Position numbers and translations under genes: made by a program
From: Belnapia sp.
GTDB lineage: Bacteria; Pseudomonadota; Alphaproteobacteria; Acetobacterales; Acetobacteraceae
Reading direction: 5' to 3'
DNA length: 5,182 bases
NCBI GenBank assembly: GCA_028291445.1
Contig: JAQGIA010000081.1
Span: 1 to 5,182 of the forward strand
Shown: piece by piece, positions 1-5,182 of the stretch
How the letters are laid out: the number at the start of each line of letters is the position of its first letter
How positions within the stretch are numbered: the stretch's first letter is position 1
The notes under the pieces: model-generated
What the model saw: only the letters and a program-made list of their open reading frames with translations
Told to the model about the DNA's origin: nothing
Database searches by the model: none

Positions 1-758
1 CCGAGGCGCTGGGCCTGCCGCCGGGCGACTTCGCCCTGGTGCTGGGGGATACCGACCTGACCGCGGATGCCGGCAAGACCAGCGCCTCCCGCCAGACATT
101 CGTAAGCGGACGGGCGGCGATGGAGGCGTGGCTGGCGCTGCGGGCGGCGATATTGCTGCGGGCCAATGCCGGACCCGAGGCGCGGCTGGCCCTCGCGGAC
201 GGGCAACTGCTGGTGGATGGCAGGTCGGTGTCGCTGGAAGCGCCGCTGGAGGGGATCGGGCGGTTCGATCCGCCGACCGTGCCGCTGGATGCCGATGGCC
301 AGGGCAGCCCCTATGCGACCTATGGCTTCGCCGCCCAGATCGTGGCCCTCGCCGTGGATACCGAGCTCGGCACGGTTCACCTGCAGCGCATCGTCGCCGC
401 GCATGACGTCGGCCGGGCCATCAACCCGACGCTGGTAGAAGGCCAGATCGAGGGCGGCATCGCCCAGGGGATCGGCCTCGCGCTGCTGGAGGAATACCTG
501 CCGGGCCGGACCGAGAACCTGCACGACTACCTGATCCCCACCATCGGCGACGTGCCGGCGATCGAGAGCATCCTGATCGAGGATCCGGAGCCGCTCGGGC
601 CCTATGGGGCGAAGGGGATCGGCGAGCCGGCGCTGGTACCGACCGCGCCGGCGATTTTTTCCGCGATTCGCGATGCGACGGGGGCGGAAATCACCCGTGT
701 CCCTGCCCTGCCGCATCGGGTGCTGGAGGCGCTGGCCGCAAGAGGAGAGCGCCGATGA
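1..758 (+). CDS. Molybdenum hydroxylase large (molybdopterin-binding) subunit, C-terminal fragment
   Basis: This is the C-terminal 251 residues of a xanthine dehydrogenase/aldehyde oxidase-family large subunit. The reading frame is open from base 3 and runs off the left edge; the GTG at 39 is internal, since family-like sequence precedes it (EALGLPPGDFALVLGDTD). Visible family motifs are GDTDLT followed by SASRQTFVSG (fragment residues about 15-36), DVGRAINPTLVEGQIEGG (about 135-152) and GAKGIGEP (about 202-209). The Glu of this GxGE (GAG at 624-626, residue 208) is the position of the general-base glutamate of the family. Such enzymes hydroxylate N-heteroaromatics or aldehydes with water as oxygen source, together with FAD and 2x[2Fe-2S] subunits that would lie upstream. 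Full large subunits are usually about 750-790 residues, so roughly two thirds is missing. The stop overlaps the next start (ATGA). Nicotinate or a related N-heterocycle is the likely substrate, inferred only from the neighbouring reductase; the fragment does not determine specificity. Confidence 0.93.
   Translation, partial: EALGLPPGDFALVLGDTDLTADAGKTSASRQTFVSGRAAMEAWLALRAAILLRANAGPEARLALADGQLLVDGRSVSLEAPLEGIGRFDPPTVPLDADGQGSPYATYGFAAQIVALAVDTELGTVHLQRIVAAHDVGRAINPTLVEGQIEGGIAQGIGLALLEEYLPGRTENLHDYLIPTIGDVPAIESILIEDPEPLGPYGAKGIGEPALVPTAPAIFSAIRDATGAEITRVPALPHRVLEALAARGERR
743..747 (+). promoter_or_regulatory. Ribosome binding site of the Hnr-type gene
   Basis: AGGAG lies 7 bases before the ATG at 755, inside the last codons of the Mo-hydroxylase gene. 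It is a near-ideal Shine-Dalgarno sequence and fixes the start of the reductase at the ATGA overlap. Confidence 0.75.
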
Positions 759-2230
759 GCGACCGCACAGCCATATTCGGCGCGCGGGAGGGCAACGAGG
801 GCATCGTCCGCTGCGATGCCTGCCCGGTGCTTTGCCGCATCCGGCCGGGCCGGGCCGGGGCGTGCAGCCGCTATGCCAATCGGGACGGCGCGCTGGTGCG
901 GACCGACCCGCTGGTGCTGATGGAACGCACCCTGGATGCGGGCGGGGCGACGGTGCCCTTCCTGGAGGGCTCGGAGGATTGGGCCGGCGGCCTTGCCCCG
1001 CCTACCTTCGTCACCGCCATCGGCGCCGGCACCACCTACCCGGACTACAAGCCGGCGCCCTTCATCGTCGCCTCCTCCCATGCCGGGGTCGATACCGTCA
1101 CCGTCGTGACCGAGGGGATCTTCAGCTATTGCGGCCTGAAGGTGAAAATCGACACCGACCGGCACCTGGGCGCCGAGACGGCGGCGGTGCGGGTCGATGG
1201 CGAGCAGATCGGCCATGTGACCACGGCCGAATACGGCAGCCAGATGCTGAGCCTCGGCGGGGTGCGCCACCTGACCGGCGGCTCGAAGCGCGAGGGCAAC
1301 GTCACCTGCGCGGCGATGCTGGCGCTCTGCAACAAGCAGGCGGTGGAGGTTTCGGTCGATGGCGGGCCGAAGCTGGTGCTGCAGGCGGGCGCCGCGCCGA
1401 TCGTCGACGGCACGCCGGAGCGCCGGATGCGGGTCGGCTGCGGCTCGGCGGCGATCGGCATCTTCGCCCAGCAATGGCACGGCCACGTCGATGAGGTGAT
1501 CGTGGTCGACGACCATATCACCGGGGTGCTGAGCGAGCATCAGGCGGGCAAGTGCCTCGGCGTACCGCCCAGCGGCATCAAGGTGCGCGGCCGGCGCTCG
1601 ACGCCGGGGCGGTATTTCCAGGTGGCGCAACCCGGCAATGGCTGGGGCGGGACCGATATCGCCGACCCGCTGGCGGTGATCGCCGGCATCGACCCCAAGA
1701 TCGCCTGGCCCGGCCTGCGGCTGCTGCTGACCAGCACCACCGGGGAGGACTTTTTATACGTTGTACTGGACGAGGATTTGCGGCCAGTGCCGGTGGCGGC
1801 GCCCGTGGCGGTGCGGCGGACGGTCGAGCGGATCGGCGAGAATTGCGAGCCGGCGCTGACCTCCATCCTGTTCATGGCCGGCGCCGGGGGTTCCTTGCGG
1901 GCCGGGGTGACCGAGAATCCCGTGCTGCTGACCCGCGAGGTGCAGGCCTCGCTGGTGCGGGTGACAATCGGCGGGGCGCCCTGCATGCTCTGGCCGGGGG
2001 GTGGCATCACCATCATGGCCGATGTGCTGCGGGTGCCGGATGGCGCCTTTGGATACGTGCCGACGCCGGCGCTGGTGGCGCCGATCGAATTCTCTCTCAG
2101 TGCCGCGCTTTATGCCCGGCTCGGCGGGCATGTGGACCATGCGGTGTCGCTGGAGCGGCTGCTGGCCGAGCATGGCGGCGCCGCCCGGCACGAAGGCTGG
2201 ATGCCGGAAAATCCATGGCCAGCACCCTAG
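755..2230 (+). CDS. hnr: 6-hydroxynicotinate reductase family iron-sulfur flavoprotein
   Basis: A 491-residue soluble protein with no signal peptide or membrane segment, recognised as the 6-hydroxynicotinate reductase family. The characterised Eubacterium barkeri enzyme reduces 6-hydroxynicotinate to 1,4,5,6-tetrahydro-6-oxonicotinate with low-potential electrons, and contains a covalent flavin, one [2Fe-2S] and two [4Fe-4S] clusters. Seen here: an N-terminal C-x2-C-x3-C-x9-C motif (C20, C23, C27, C37) suited to one [4Fe-4S] cluster, and further cysteines at 126, 185, 192, 229, 267, 364 and 410. There are glycine-rich stretches at 168-176, 291-299 (QPGNGWGG) and 375-379, and a conserved-looking DDHITGVLSEHQAGK at 252-266. 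An ApbE-target-like DAGGAT sits at 61-66. The start is set by AGGAG at 743-747 and the 4-bp overlap with the Mo-hydroxylase gene; the end overlaps the UPF0280 gene by 16 bp. The family call is fairly secure; the exact substrate is inferred and could be another hydroxylated N-heterocycle. Confidence 0.8.
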   Translation: MSDRTAIFGAREGNEGIVRCDACPVLCRIRPGRAGACSRYANRDGALVRTDPLVLMERTLDAGGATVPFLEGSEDWAGGLAPPTFVTAIGAGTTYPDYKPAPFIVASSHAGVDTVTVVTEGIFSYCGLKVKIDTDRHLGAETAAVRVDGEQIGHVTTAEYGSQMLSLGGVRHLTGGSKREGNVTCAAMLALCNKQAVEVSVDGGPKLVLQAGAAPIVDGTPERRMRVGCGSAAIGIFAQQWHGHVDEVIVVDDHITGVLSEHQAGKCLGVPPSGIKVRGRRSTPGRYFQVAQPGNGWGGTDIADPLAVIAGIDPKIAWPGLRLLLTSTTGEDFLYVVLDEDLRPVPVAAPVAVRRTVERIGENCEPALTSILFMAGAGGSLRAGVTENPVLLTREVQASLVRVTIGGAPCMLWPGGGITIMADVLRVPDGAFGYVPTPALVAPIEFSLSAALYARLGGHVDHAVSLERLLAEHGGAARHEGWMPENPWPAP

Positions 2231-3081
2231 CCGCGCTGCTGCCGGATGGCCGGCTGCACCTCCAGGACGGACCGATCGACCTGGTGATCGGACTGGAAGG
2301 CACGCGGACCGGCATCGCCGAGGCGGCGGCGCGGGCAAGCCGTGCCTTCGAGGGGCTGCTGGCCGGGCTGGTCGCCGAATTGCCCTTGCTGCGGCAACCC
2401 CTGGGGGTGGACCGCCCGGCGCTGCGCGGACCGGTGGCGCGGCGCATGGCCGATGCCGTCTGGCCTTTCCGCGCCGGCTTCATCACCCCCATGGCGGCGG
2501 TCGCCGGGGCGGTGGCGGAGGAGGTGCTGGCGGCGCTGGCCGGCACCCGCGGGCTGACCGCGGCGCATGTGAACAACGGCGGCGATATCGCGGTGTTCCT
2601 CGCCGCCGGGGAGGTGCTGCGGGTCGGGGTGGTGCAGCATTTGGCCCGCGCCATGCCGGAGGCGCTGATCCGGCTGCGGGCCGGCGATGGCGTGCAGGGG
2701 ATCGCCACCAGCGGCTGGCCGGGACGGAGCTTTTCGCGCGGCATCGCCGATGCGGTGACGGTGCTGGCGGCCAGCGCCTCGCGGGCCGATGCGGCGGCGA
2801 CGGTGATCGCCAATGCGGTGGATGCGCCGCACCGCAGCATCCGGCGGATGCCGGCGCATCTGCTGGACCCGGACAGCGACCTCGGCGAAATCCCGGTGAC
2901 GGTGGCGGTGGGGCCGCTGCCCGAGGCGGTGGCGGCGGCGGCGCTGGATGCCGGGGAGGCACGGGCCGAGGCGCTGCTGGCCGCCGGGCTGATCCTGGGT
3001 GCGGCGCTGGTGCTCGGCGATGCGGTGCGGGTGGTCGGCGCCGGGGACCAGATCCCTATACCGAGAGATACTGCTCCCTGA
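2215..3081 (+). CDS. UPF0280 family protein (ApbE-like fold)
   Basis: A 288-residue protein of the UPF0280 family, whose biochemical role is not established; its fold is related to ApbE, the FAD:protein FMN transferase. Recognisable segments are TPMAAVAGAVAE (91-102), VNNGGDIAVF (119-128, matching the NVGGDI element of ApbE), GIATSGWPGRSFSRGIADAVTVLA (162-185, TSG and ADA parallel the ApbE C-terminal core) and AATVIANAVD (194-203). I do not see the HxIxDPxTG segment typical of ApbE, so ordinary flavin-transfer activity cannot be assumed. There is no signal peptide or lipobox, so it is probably cytoplasmic, unlike many ApbE proteins. The ATG at 2215 is chosen because family-like sequence begins just after it and it overlaps the preceding gene by 16 bp; its ribosome site (GGAAAA at 2206-2211) is weak, suggesting translation depends on coupling. 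The 3' end overlaps the convergent livF by 26 bp. A role in maturing or assisting the neighbouring reductase is inference. Confidence 0.82.
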   Translation: MASTLAALLPDGRLHLQDGPIDLVIGLEGTRTGIAEAAARASRAFEGLLAGLVAELPLLRQPLGVDRPALRGPVARRMADAVWPFRAGFITPMAAVAGAVAEEVLAALAGTRGLTAAHVNNGGDIAVFLAAGEVLRVGVVQHLARAMPEALIRLRAGDGVQGIATSGWPGRSFSRGIADAVTVLAASASRADAAATVIANAVDAPHRSIRRMPAHLLDPDSDLGEIPVTVAVGPLPEAVAAAALDAGEARAEALLAAGLILGAALVLGDAVRVVGAGDQIPIPRDTAP

Positions 3082-3784
3082 CCCGATCCGCCGCCATCAG
3101 CTCGGGGATGCTGCCGGCCCAGCGGATGCGGCCCTTCTCGATGATGGTGGCACGGTCGCTGACCAATTGCGCGAAGTGGAGGTTCTGCTCGGAGAGCAGG
3201 ATCGCCAGGCCTTCGGCTTTCAGGAGGCGGATCGCCTCGGCCATGCGCTCGATGATGACCGGGGCGAGGCCCTCGCTCGGCTCGTCCAGCAGGACCAGGC
3301 GCGGATTGCCCATCAGGGTGCGGGCGATGGTCAGCATCTGCTGCTCGCCGCCGCTCATCCGCCCGCCCGGGCGGTCCTGCATGGCGCCCAGGCTGGGGAA
3401 CAGGGCGTATAGCCGCTCCGGCGTCCAGGGGTTCTGGCCGGAGGCCACGGGGCGGCGGCCGACTTCGAGGTTCTCCCGCACCGTCAGCTCGGTGAAGATG
3501 CGGCGCTCCTCGGGGACGTAGCCGAGGCCGAGGCGGGCGATCTCGAAGGGGGCGCGGCCGGCGATCTCGGCGCCGCCGAAGCGGATGCGGCCGGCGCTGG
3601 GCGGGACCAGGCCCATGATGGCCTTCATGGTGGTCGACTTGCCGGCGCCGTTGCGGCCGAGCAGGACCACCACCTCGCCGGCGGCGACCTCCAGCGCCAC
3701 GCCGTCCAGGATATGGGCACGGCCGTAATGCGCCGAGAGGCCGGTGACGCTGAGCATCGCTCCGGCAGGGATGATGCTCCGCAT
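3056..3784 (-). CDS. livF: Branched-chain amino acid-type ABC transporter ATP-binding protein LivF
   Basis: A 242-residue cytoplasmic ATPase, the second nucleotide-binding subunit of a HAAT-family importer (E. coli LivF is 237 residues). Walker A is GRNGAGKST (43-51), the ABC signature is MSGGEQQ (143-149), and Walker B is LVLLDEP (163-169), with the catalytic Glu at 168. The Q-loop region reads GYVPEERRIF (88-97) and the switch region reads SEQN (198-201) in place of the usual histidine; both are LivF traits that separate it from LivG. The ATG at 3784 overlaps the livG stop by one base (TGATG) and has GGGAAGG five bases upstream. The internal ATG at 3757 (Met10, starting MLSVTGLSAHYG) matches the usual family N terminus but has only a GGAG two bases away, so the longer form is preferred. 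Last gene of the minus-strand operon, running 26 bp into the opposite UPF0280 gene. Substrate not readable from sequence. Confidence 0.95.
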   Translation of the reverse strand: MRSIIPAGAMLSVTGLSAHYGRAHILDGVALEVAAGEVVVLLGRNGAGKSTTMKAIMGLVPPSAGRIRFGGAEIAGRAPFEIARLGLGYVPEERRIFTELTVRENLEVGRRPVASGQNPWTPERLYALFPSLGAMQDRPGGRMSGGEQQMLTIARTLMGNPRLVLLDEPSEGLAPVIIERMAEAIRLLKAEGLAILLSEQNLHFAQLVSDRATIIEKGRIRWAGSIPELMAADRVREQYLSV

Positions 3785-4575
3785 CAGTGCCTTCCCGTCA
3801 CCGCGCCGGAACCCAGATAGACTTCCCGCACCCGGGGATCGGCGCGGACGGCGGCGGGCGGCCCCTCGGCGATCAGCGCGCCGCGGTCGAGCACCAGGAT
3901 GCGGTCGGCATGGGCGAAGACCACGTCCATGTCGTGTTCGGTGAACAGCACGGCGATGCCGCTCTCCCGTGCGATGCCGGCGGTCAGCGCCATCAGCGCG
4001 ACGCGTTCCTGCGGCGCCATGCCGGCGGTGGGCTCATCCATCAGCAGCAGCTTCGGGTCATTGGCCAGGGCGATGGCCAGCTCGACCCGCTTGAGGTCGC
4101 CATAGGCGAGGATGCCGCAGGGCCGTCCGGCCTGATCGGCCATGCCGAGCCGGTCGAGCAGCGCGCGGGCCGCGGCCGCATCCAGCCGGGCGACCGGCCG
4201 CCAGAGGTTGCCGAGGCGGCGCTGGTGGGAGAGCAGCGCCATCTGGACATTCTCCAGCACCGTCATGGAGCCGAAGGTGGCGGTGATCTGGAAGGTGCGG
4301 CCGACGCCGAGCCGCCAGACCGCGCGCGGCGCCAGGCCGGTGATGTCGCGGCCGAGCAGCCGGACGGTGCCGGCATCCGGCCGGAGCTGGCCGTTCAGCA
4401 TGTTGAAGCAGGTGGATTTGCCGGCGCCGTTCGGGCCAATCAGCGCCAGCATCTCGCCGGCGGCGACGGCGAAGCTCACGCCCTGCACGGCGCGGACGCC
4501 GCCGAAGCTTTTCGTCAGCGCCGCGACCTCAAGCGCCGCTGTGGTTGCCAGGCCGGCGACCTCAAGCGTCGCCAT
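3784..4575 (-). CDS. livG: Branched-chain amino acid-type ABC transporter ATP-binding protein LivG
   Basis: A 263-residue ATPase partner of LivF (E. coli LivG is 255). Numbering from the chosen start: Walker A GPNGAGKST (47-55), Q-loop glutamine Q96 in GRTFQI, an atypical signature AYGDLKR (157-163), Walker B LLLMDEP (176-182) with Glu181, and switch histidine H214 in TEHDMDVVF, all in the LivG pattern. The ATG at 4575 is preferred to an in-frame GTG at 4605. It has GGGAG seven bases upstream, and the ten extra residues from the GTG (GPPGSA-rich) look unlike the family. This start overlaps livM by 14 bp. The N terminus carries a small in-frame duplication (LEVAGLATTAALEVAAL), giving it about ten residues before the usual TKSFGGV beginning. 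Together with LivF it would energise the LivM/LivH membrane channel. Confidence 0.94.
   Translation of the reverse strand: MATLEVAGLATTAALEVAALTKSFGGVRAVQGVSFAVAAGEMLALIGPNGAGKSTCFNMLNGQLRPDAGTVRLLGRDITGLAPRAVWRLGVGRTFQITATFGSMTVLENVQMALLSHQRRLGNLWRPVARLDAAAARALLDRLGMADQAGRPCGILAYGDLKRVELAIALANDPKLLLMDEPTAGMAPQERVALMALTAGIARESGIAVLFTEHDMDVVFAHADRILVLDRGALIAEGPPAAVRADPRVREVYLGSGAVTGRH
3790..3796 (-). promoter_or_regulatory. Ribosome binding site of livF
   Basis: On the minus strand GGGAAGG lies five bases before the ATG at 3784, inside the last codons of livG. It supports the longer livF start over the internal ATG at 3757. Confidence 0.6.
4523..4568. repeat. Short direct repeat at the 5' end of livG
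   Basis: The 13-base sequence GCGACCTCAAGCG occurs at 4523-4535 and again at 4556-4568, exactly 33 bases apart, with partial similarity extending a few bases on either side. Because 33 is eleven codons, both copies are read in the same livG frame and each encodes LEVA. It looks like a small in-frame duplication of the start of the gene rather than a regulatory repeat. Confidence 0.7.
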
Positions 4576-5182
4576 GGCGGCGCTCCCAGGCGGCCCGCGC
4601 GGCACCGGCGAGGCCCTGCGGGAAGAACAGCACCAGGGCGACGATGACGCTGCCGAGGACCAGGCGCCACAGGTCGGTCAGCCGCATCAGCTGTTCCTGC
4701 AGACCCGTAAAAGCGAGCGCGCCGATGATCGGGCCGCTGAGGGTCTGCACGCCGCCCAGCAGCACCATCAGCAGCGCATCGACGCTGCGGGGGATGCCCA
4801 TATAGGTCGGGAAGACGCTGCCCTTGCCATAGGCGAACAGCCCGCCGGCGATGCCGGCCGCGGCGGCGGCGAGGCCGAAGCCGAGCCAACGGATGCGGAA
4901 GGCATCGATGCCGATGGCCTCGGCGCGCAGGCTGCTGTCGCGCTGGGCACGCAGCGCATAGCCGAAGGGCGCATGGATGACCCGGCGCAGCGCCAGGGTG
5001 GCGCCAAGGCAAAGCACCAGCGCGAGATAATAATAGACCAGCTTCGGCGCCGCCCAGGCATCCGGCCAGACCCCCAGGATGCCATTGTCGCCGCCGGTGA
5101 CCTCGACCCATTGGAAGGCGACGGACCAGGCGATCTGGGCGAAGGCCAGGGTCAGCATGGCGGAATAGACGCCGGAAAGCCG
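4562..5182 (-). CDS. livM: Branched-chain amino acid-type ABC transporter permease LivM, C-terminal part
   Basis: The C-terminal 206 residues of a HAAT-family inner-membrane permease; the frame stays open to the right edge, so the 5' end is outside the window. The ATG at 5158 is internal: it is preceded by RLSGVYSA, and the combined RLSGVYSAMLTLAFAQIAWS is the classic LivM segment. Other family marks are TGGDNGI (29-35 of the fragment) and the cytoplasmic coupling stretch with RDSSLRAEAIGID (81-93). Hydrophobic segments are at about 47-66, 99-119, 136-158 and 172-189, besides the partial one at the start. LivM proteins of this type are usually 320-350 residues, so roughly the first third is missing. 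The tail (ERRHGDA) is basic and cytoplasmic, overlapping livG by 14 bp. A LivH permease and a periplasmic binding protein would be expected upstream, beyond the edge. Confidence 0.94.
   Translation of the reverse strand, partial: RLSGVYSAMLTLAFAQIAWSVAFQWVEVTGGDNGILGVWPDAWAAPKLVYYYLALVLCLGATLALRRVIHAPFGYALRAQRDSSLRAEAIGIDAFRIRWLGFGLAAAAAGIAGGLFAYGKGSVFPTYMGIPRSVDALLMVLLGGVQTLSGPIIGALAFTGLQEQLMRLTDLWRLVLGSVIVALVLFFPQGLAGAARAAWERRHGDA
4583..4587 (-). promoter_or_regulatory. Ribosome binding site of livG
   Basis: On the minus strand GGGAG lies seven bases before the ATG at 4575, within the last codons of livM. It decides the livG start in favour of this ATG over the GTG at 4605. Confidence 0.6.

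Noticed and set aside
651..672. Short T-run (655-660) in the Mo-hydroxylase gene as a possible terminator
   Set aside because: It lies inside the coding sequence of a coupled operon, has no stable GC hairpin immediately before it, and encodes the expected AIFSA residues.
39..758. A complete 239-residue gene starting at the GTG at 39
   Set aside because: The frame is open upstream to the window edge with family-like sequence, so this GTG is an internal valine of a longer large subunit.
602..1630. A 342-codon open frame on the minus strand, opposite the Mo-hydroxylase end and the Hnr-type gene
   Set aside because: It is antisense to two convincingly identified genes, is composed mainly of Arg, Ala, His and Asp repeats typical of shadow frames in GC-rich DNA, and matches no family I recognise.
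2920..2950. GCGGTGGCGGCGGCGGCG run that looks like a tandem repeat
   Set aside because: It is an Ala/Val codon run within UPF0280 in a GC-rich gene; there is no conserved unit beyond the triplet.
2001..3521. A 506-codon plus-strand open frame spanning the hnr end, UPF0280 and the antisense of livF
   Set aside because: It crosses a convergent gene boundary, reads as Gly/Arg/Ala low-complexity sequence, and overlaps three well-supported genes in other frames.
3787..4647. A 286-codon plus-strand open frame opposite livG
   Set aside because: It is a shadow of livG, rich in Gly, Gln, His and Asp from the complementary codons, with no recognisable motif.

Overview
The window is a very GC-rich stretch (third codon positions almost all G or C) from what looks like an alphaproteobacterium. 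Acetobacteraceae/Rhodospirillales-type organisms are a reasonable guess from composition and gene style, but no taxonomic marker is present. It is essentially fully coding: five genes (two cut by the window edges) on two convergent operons, with no intergenic gap, no RNA gene, no mobile element and no CRISPR array.

Left, plus strand (1-3081): (i) the C-terminal third of a molybdenum hydroxylase large subunit (xanthine dehydrogenase/aldehyde oxidase family) carrying the catalytic-glutamate GxGE motif; (ii) a full-length 491-residue protein of the 6-hydroxynicotinate reductase (Hnr) family with an N-terminal four-cysteine Fe-S motif; (iii) a UPF0280-family protein, a distant relative of the ApbE FAD:protein FMN transferases. 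The three are joined by overlaps (4 bp ATGA, then 16 bp), so they form one translationally coupled unit.

Right, minus strand (3056-5182): livM (5' end outside the window), livG and livF, the permease and both ATPases of a branched-chain-amino-acid-type (HAAT) ABC importer, also overlapping one another. This operon converges on the first, and the last genes of the two operons overlap tail to tail by 26 bp.

Functional reading (inference): a Mo hydroxylase that adds an oxygen to an N-heteroaromatic ring, followed by an Hnr-type enzyme that reduces the hydroxylated ring, matches the first two steps of the reductive nicotinate route known from Eubacterium barkeri and proposed for Azorhizobium. 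The HAAT importer could bring in the substrate. The most interesting point is that the Eubacterium reductase is known to carry a covalently bound flavin. Here the Hnr-type gene is translationally coupled to an ApbE-like gene of unknown function, and the reductase itself contains an ApbE-target-like GGAT sequence.
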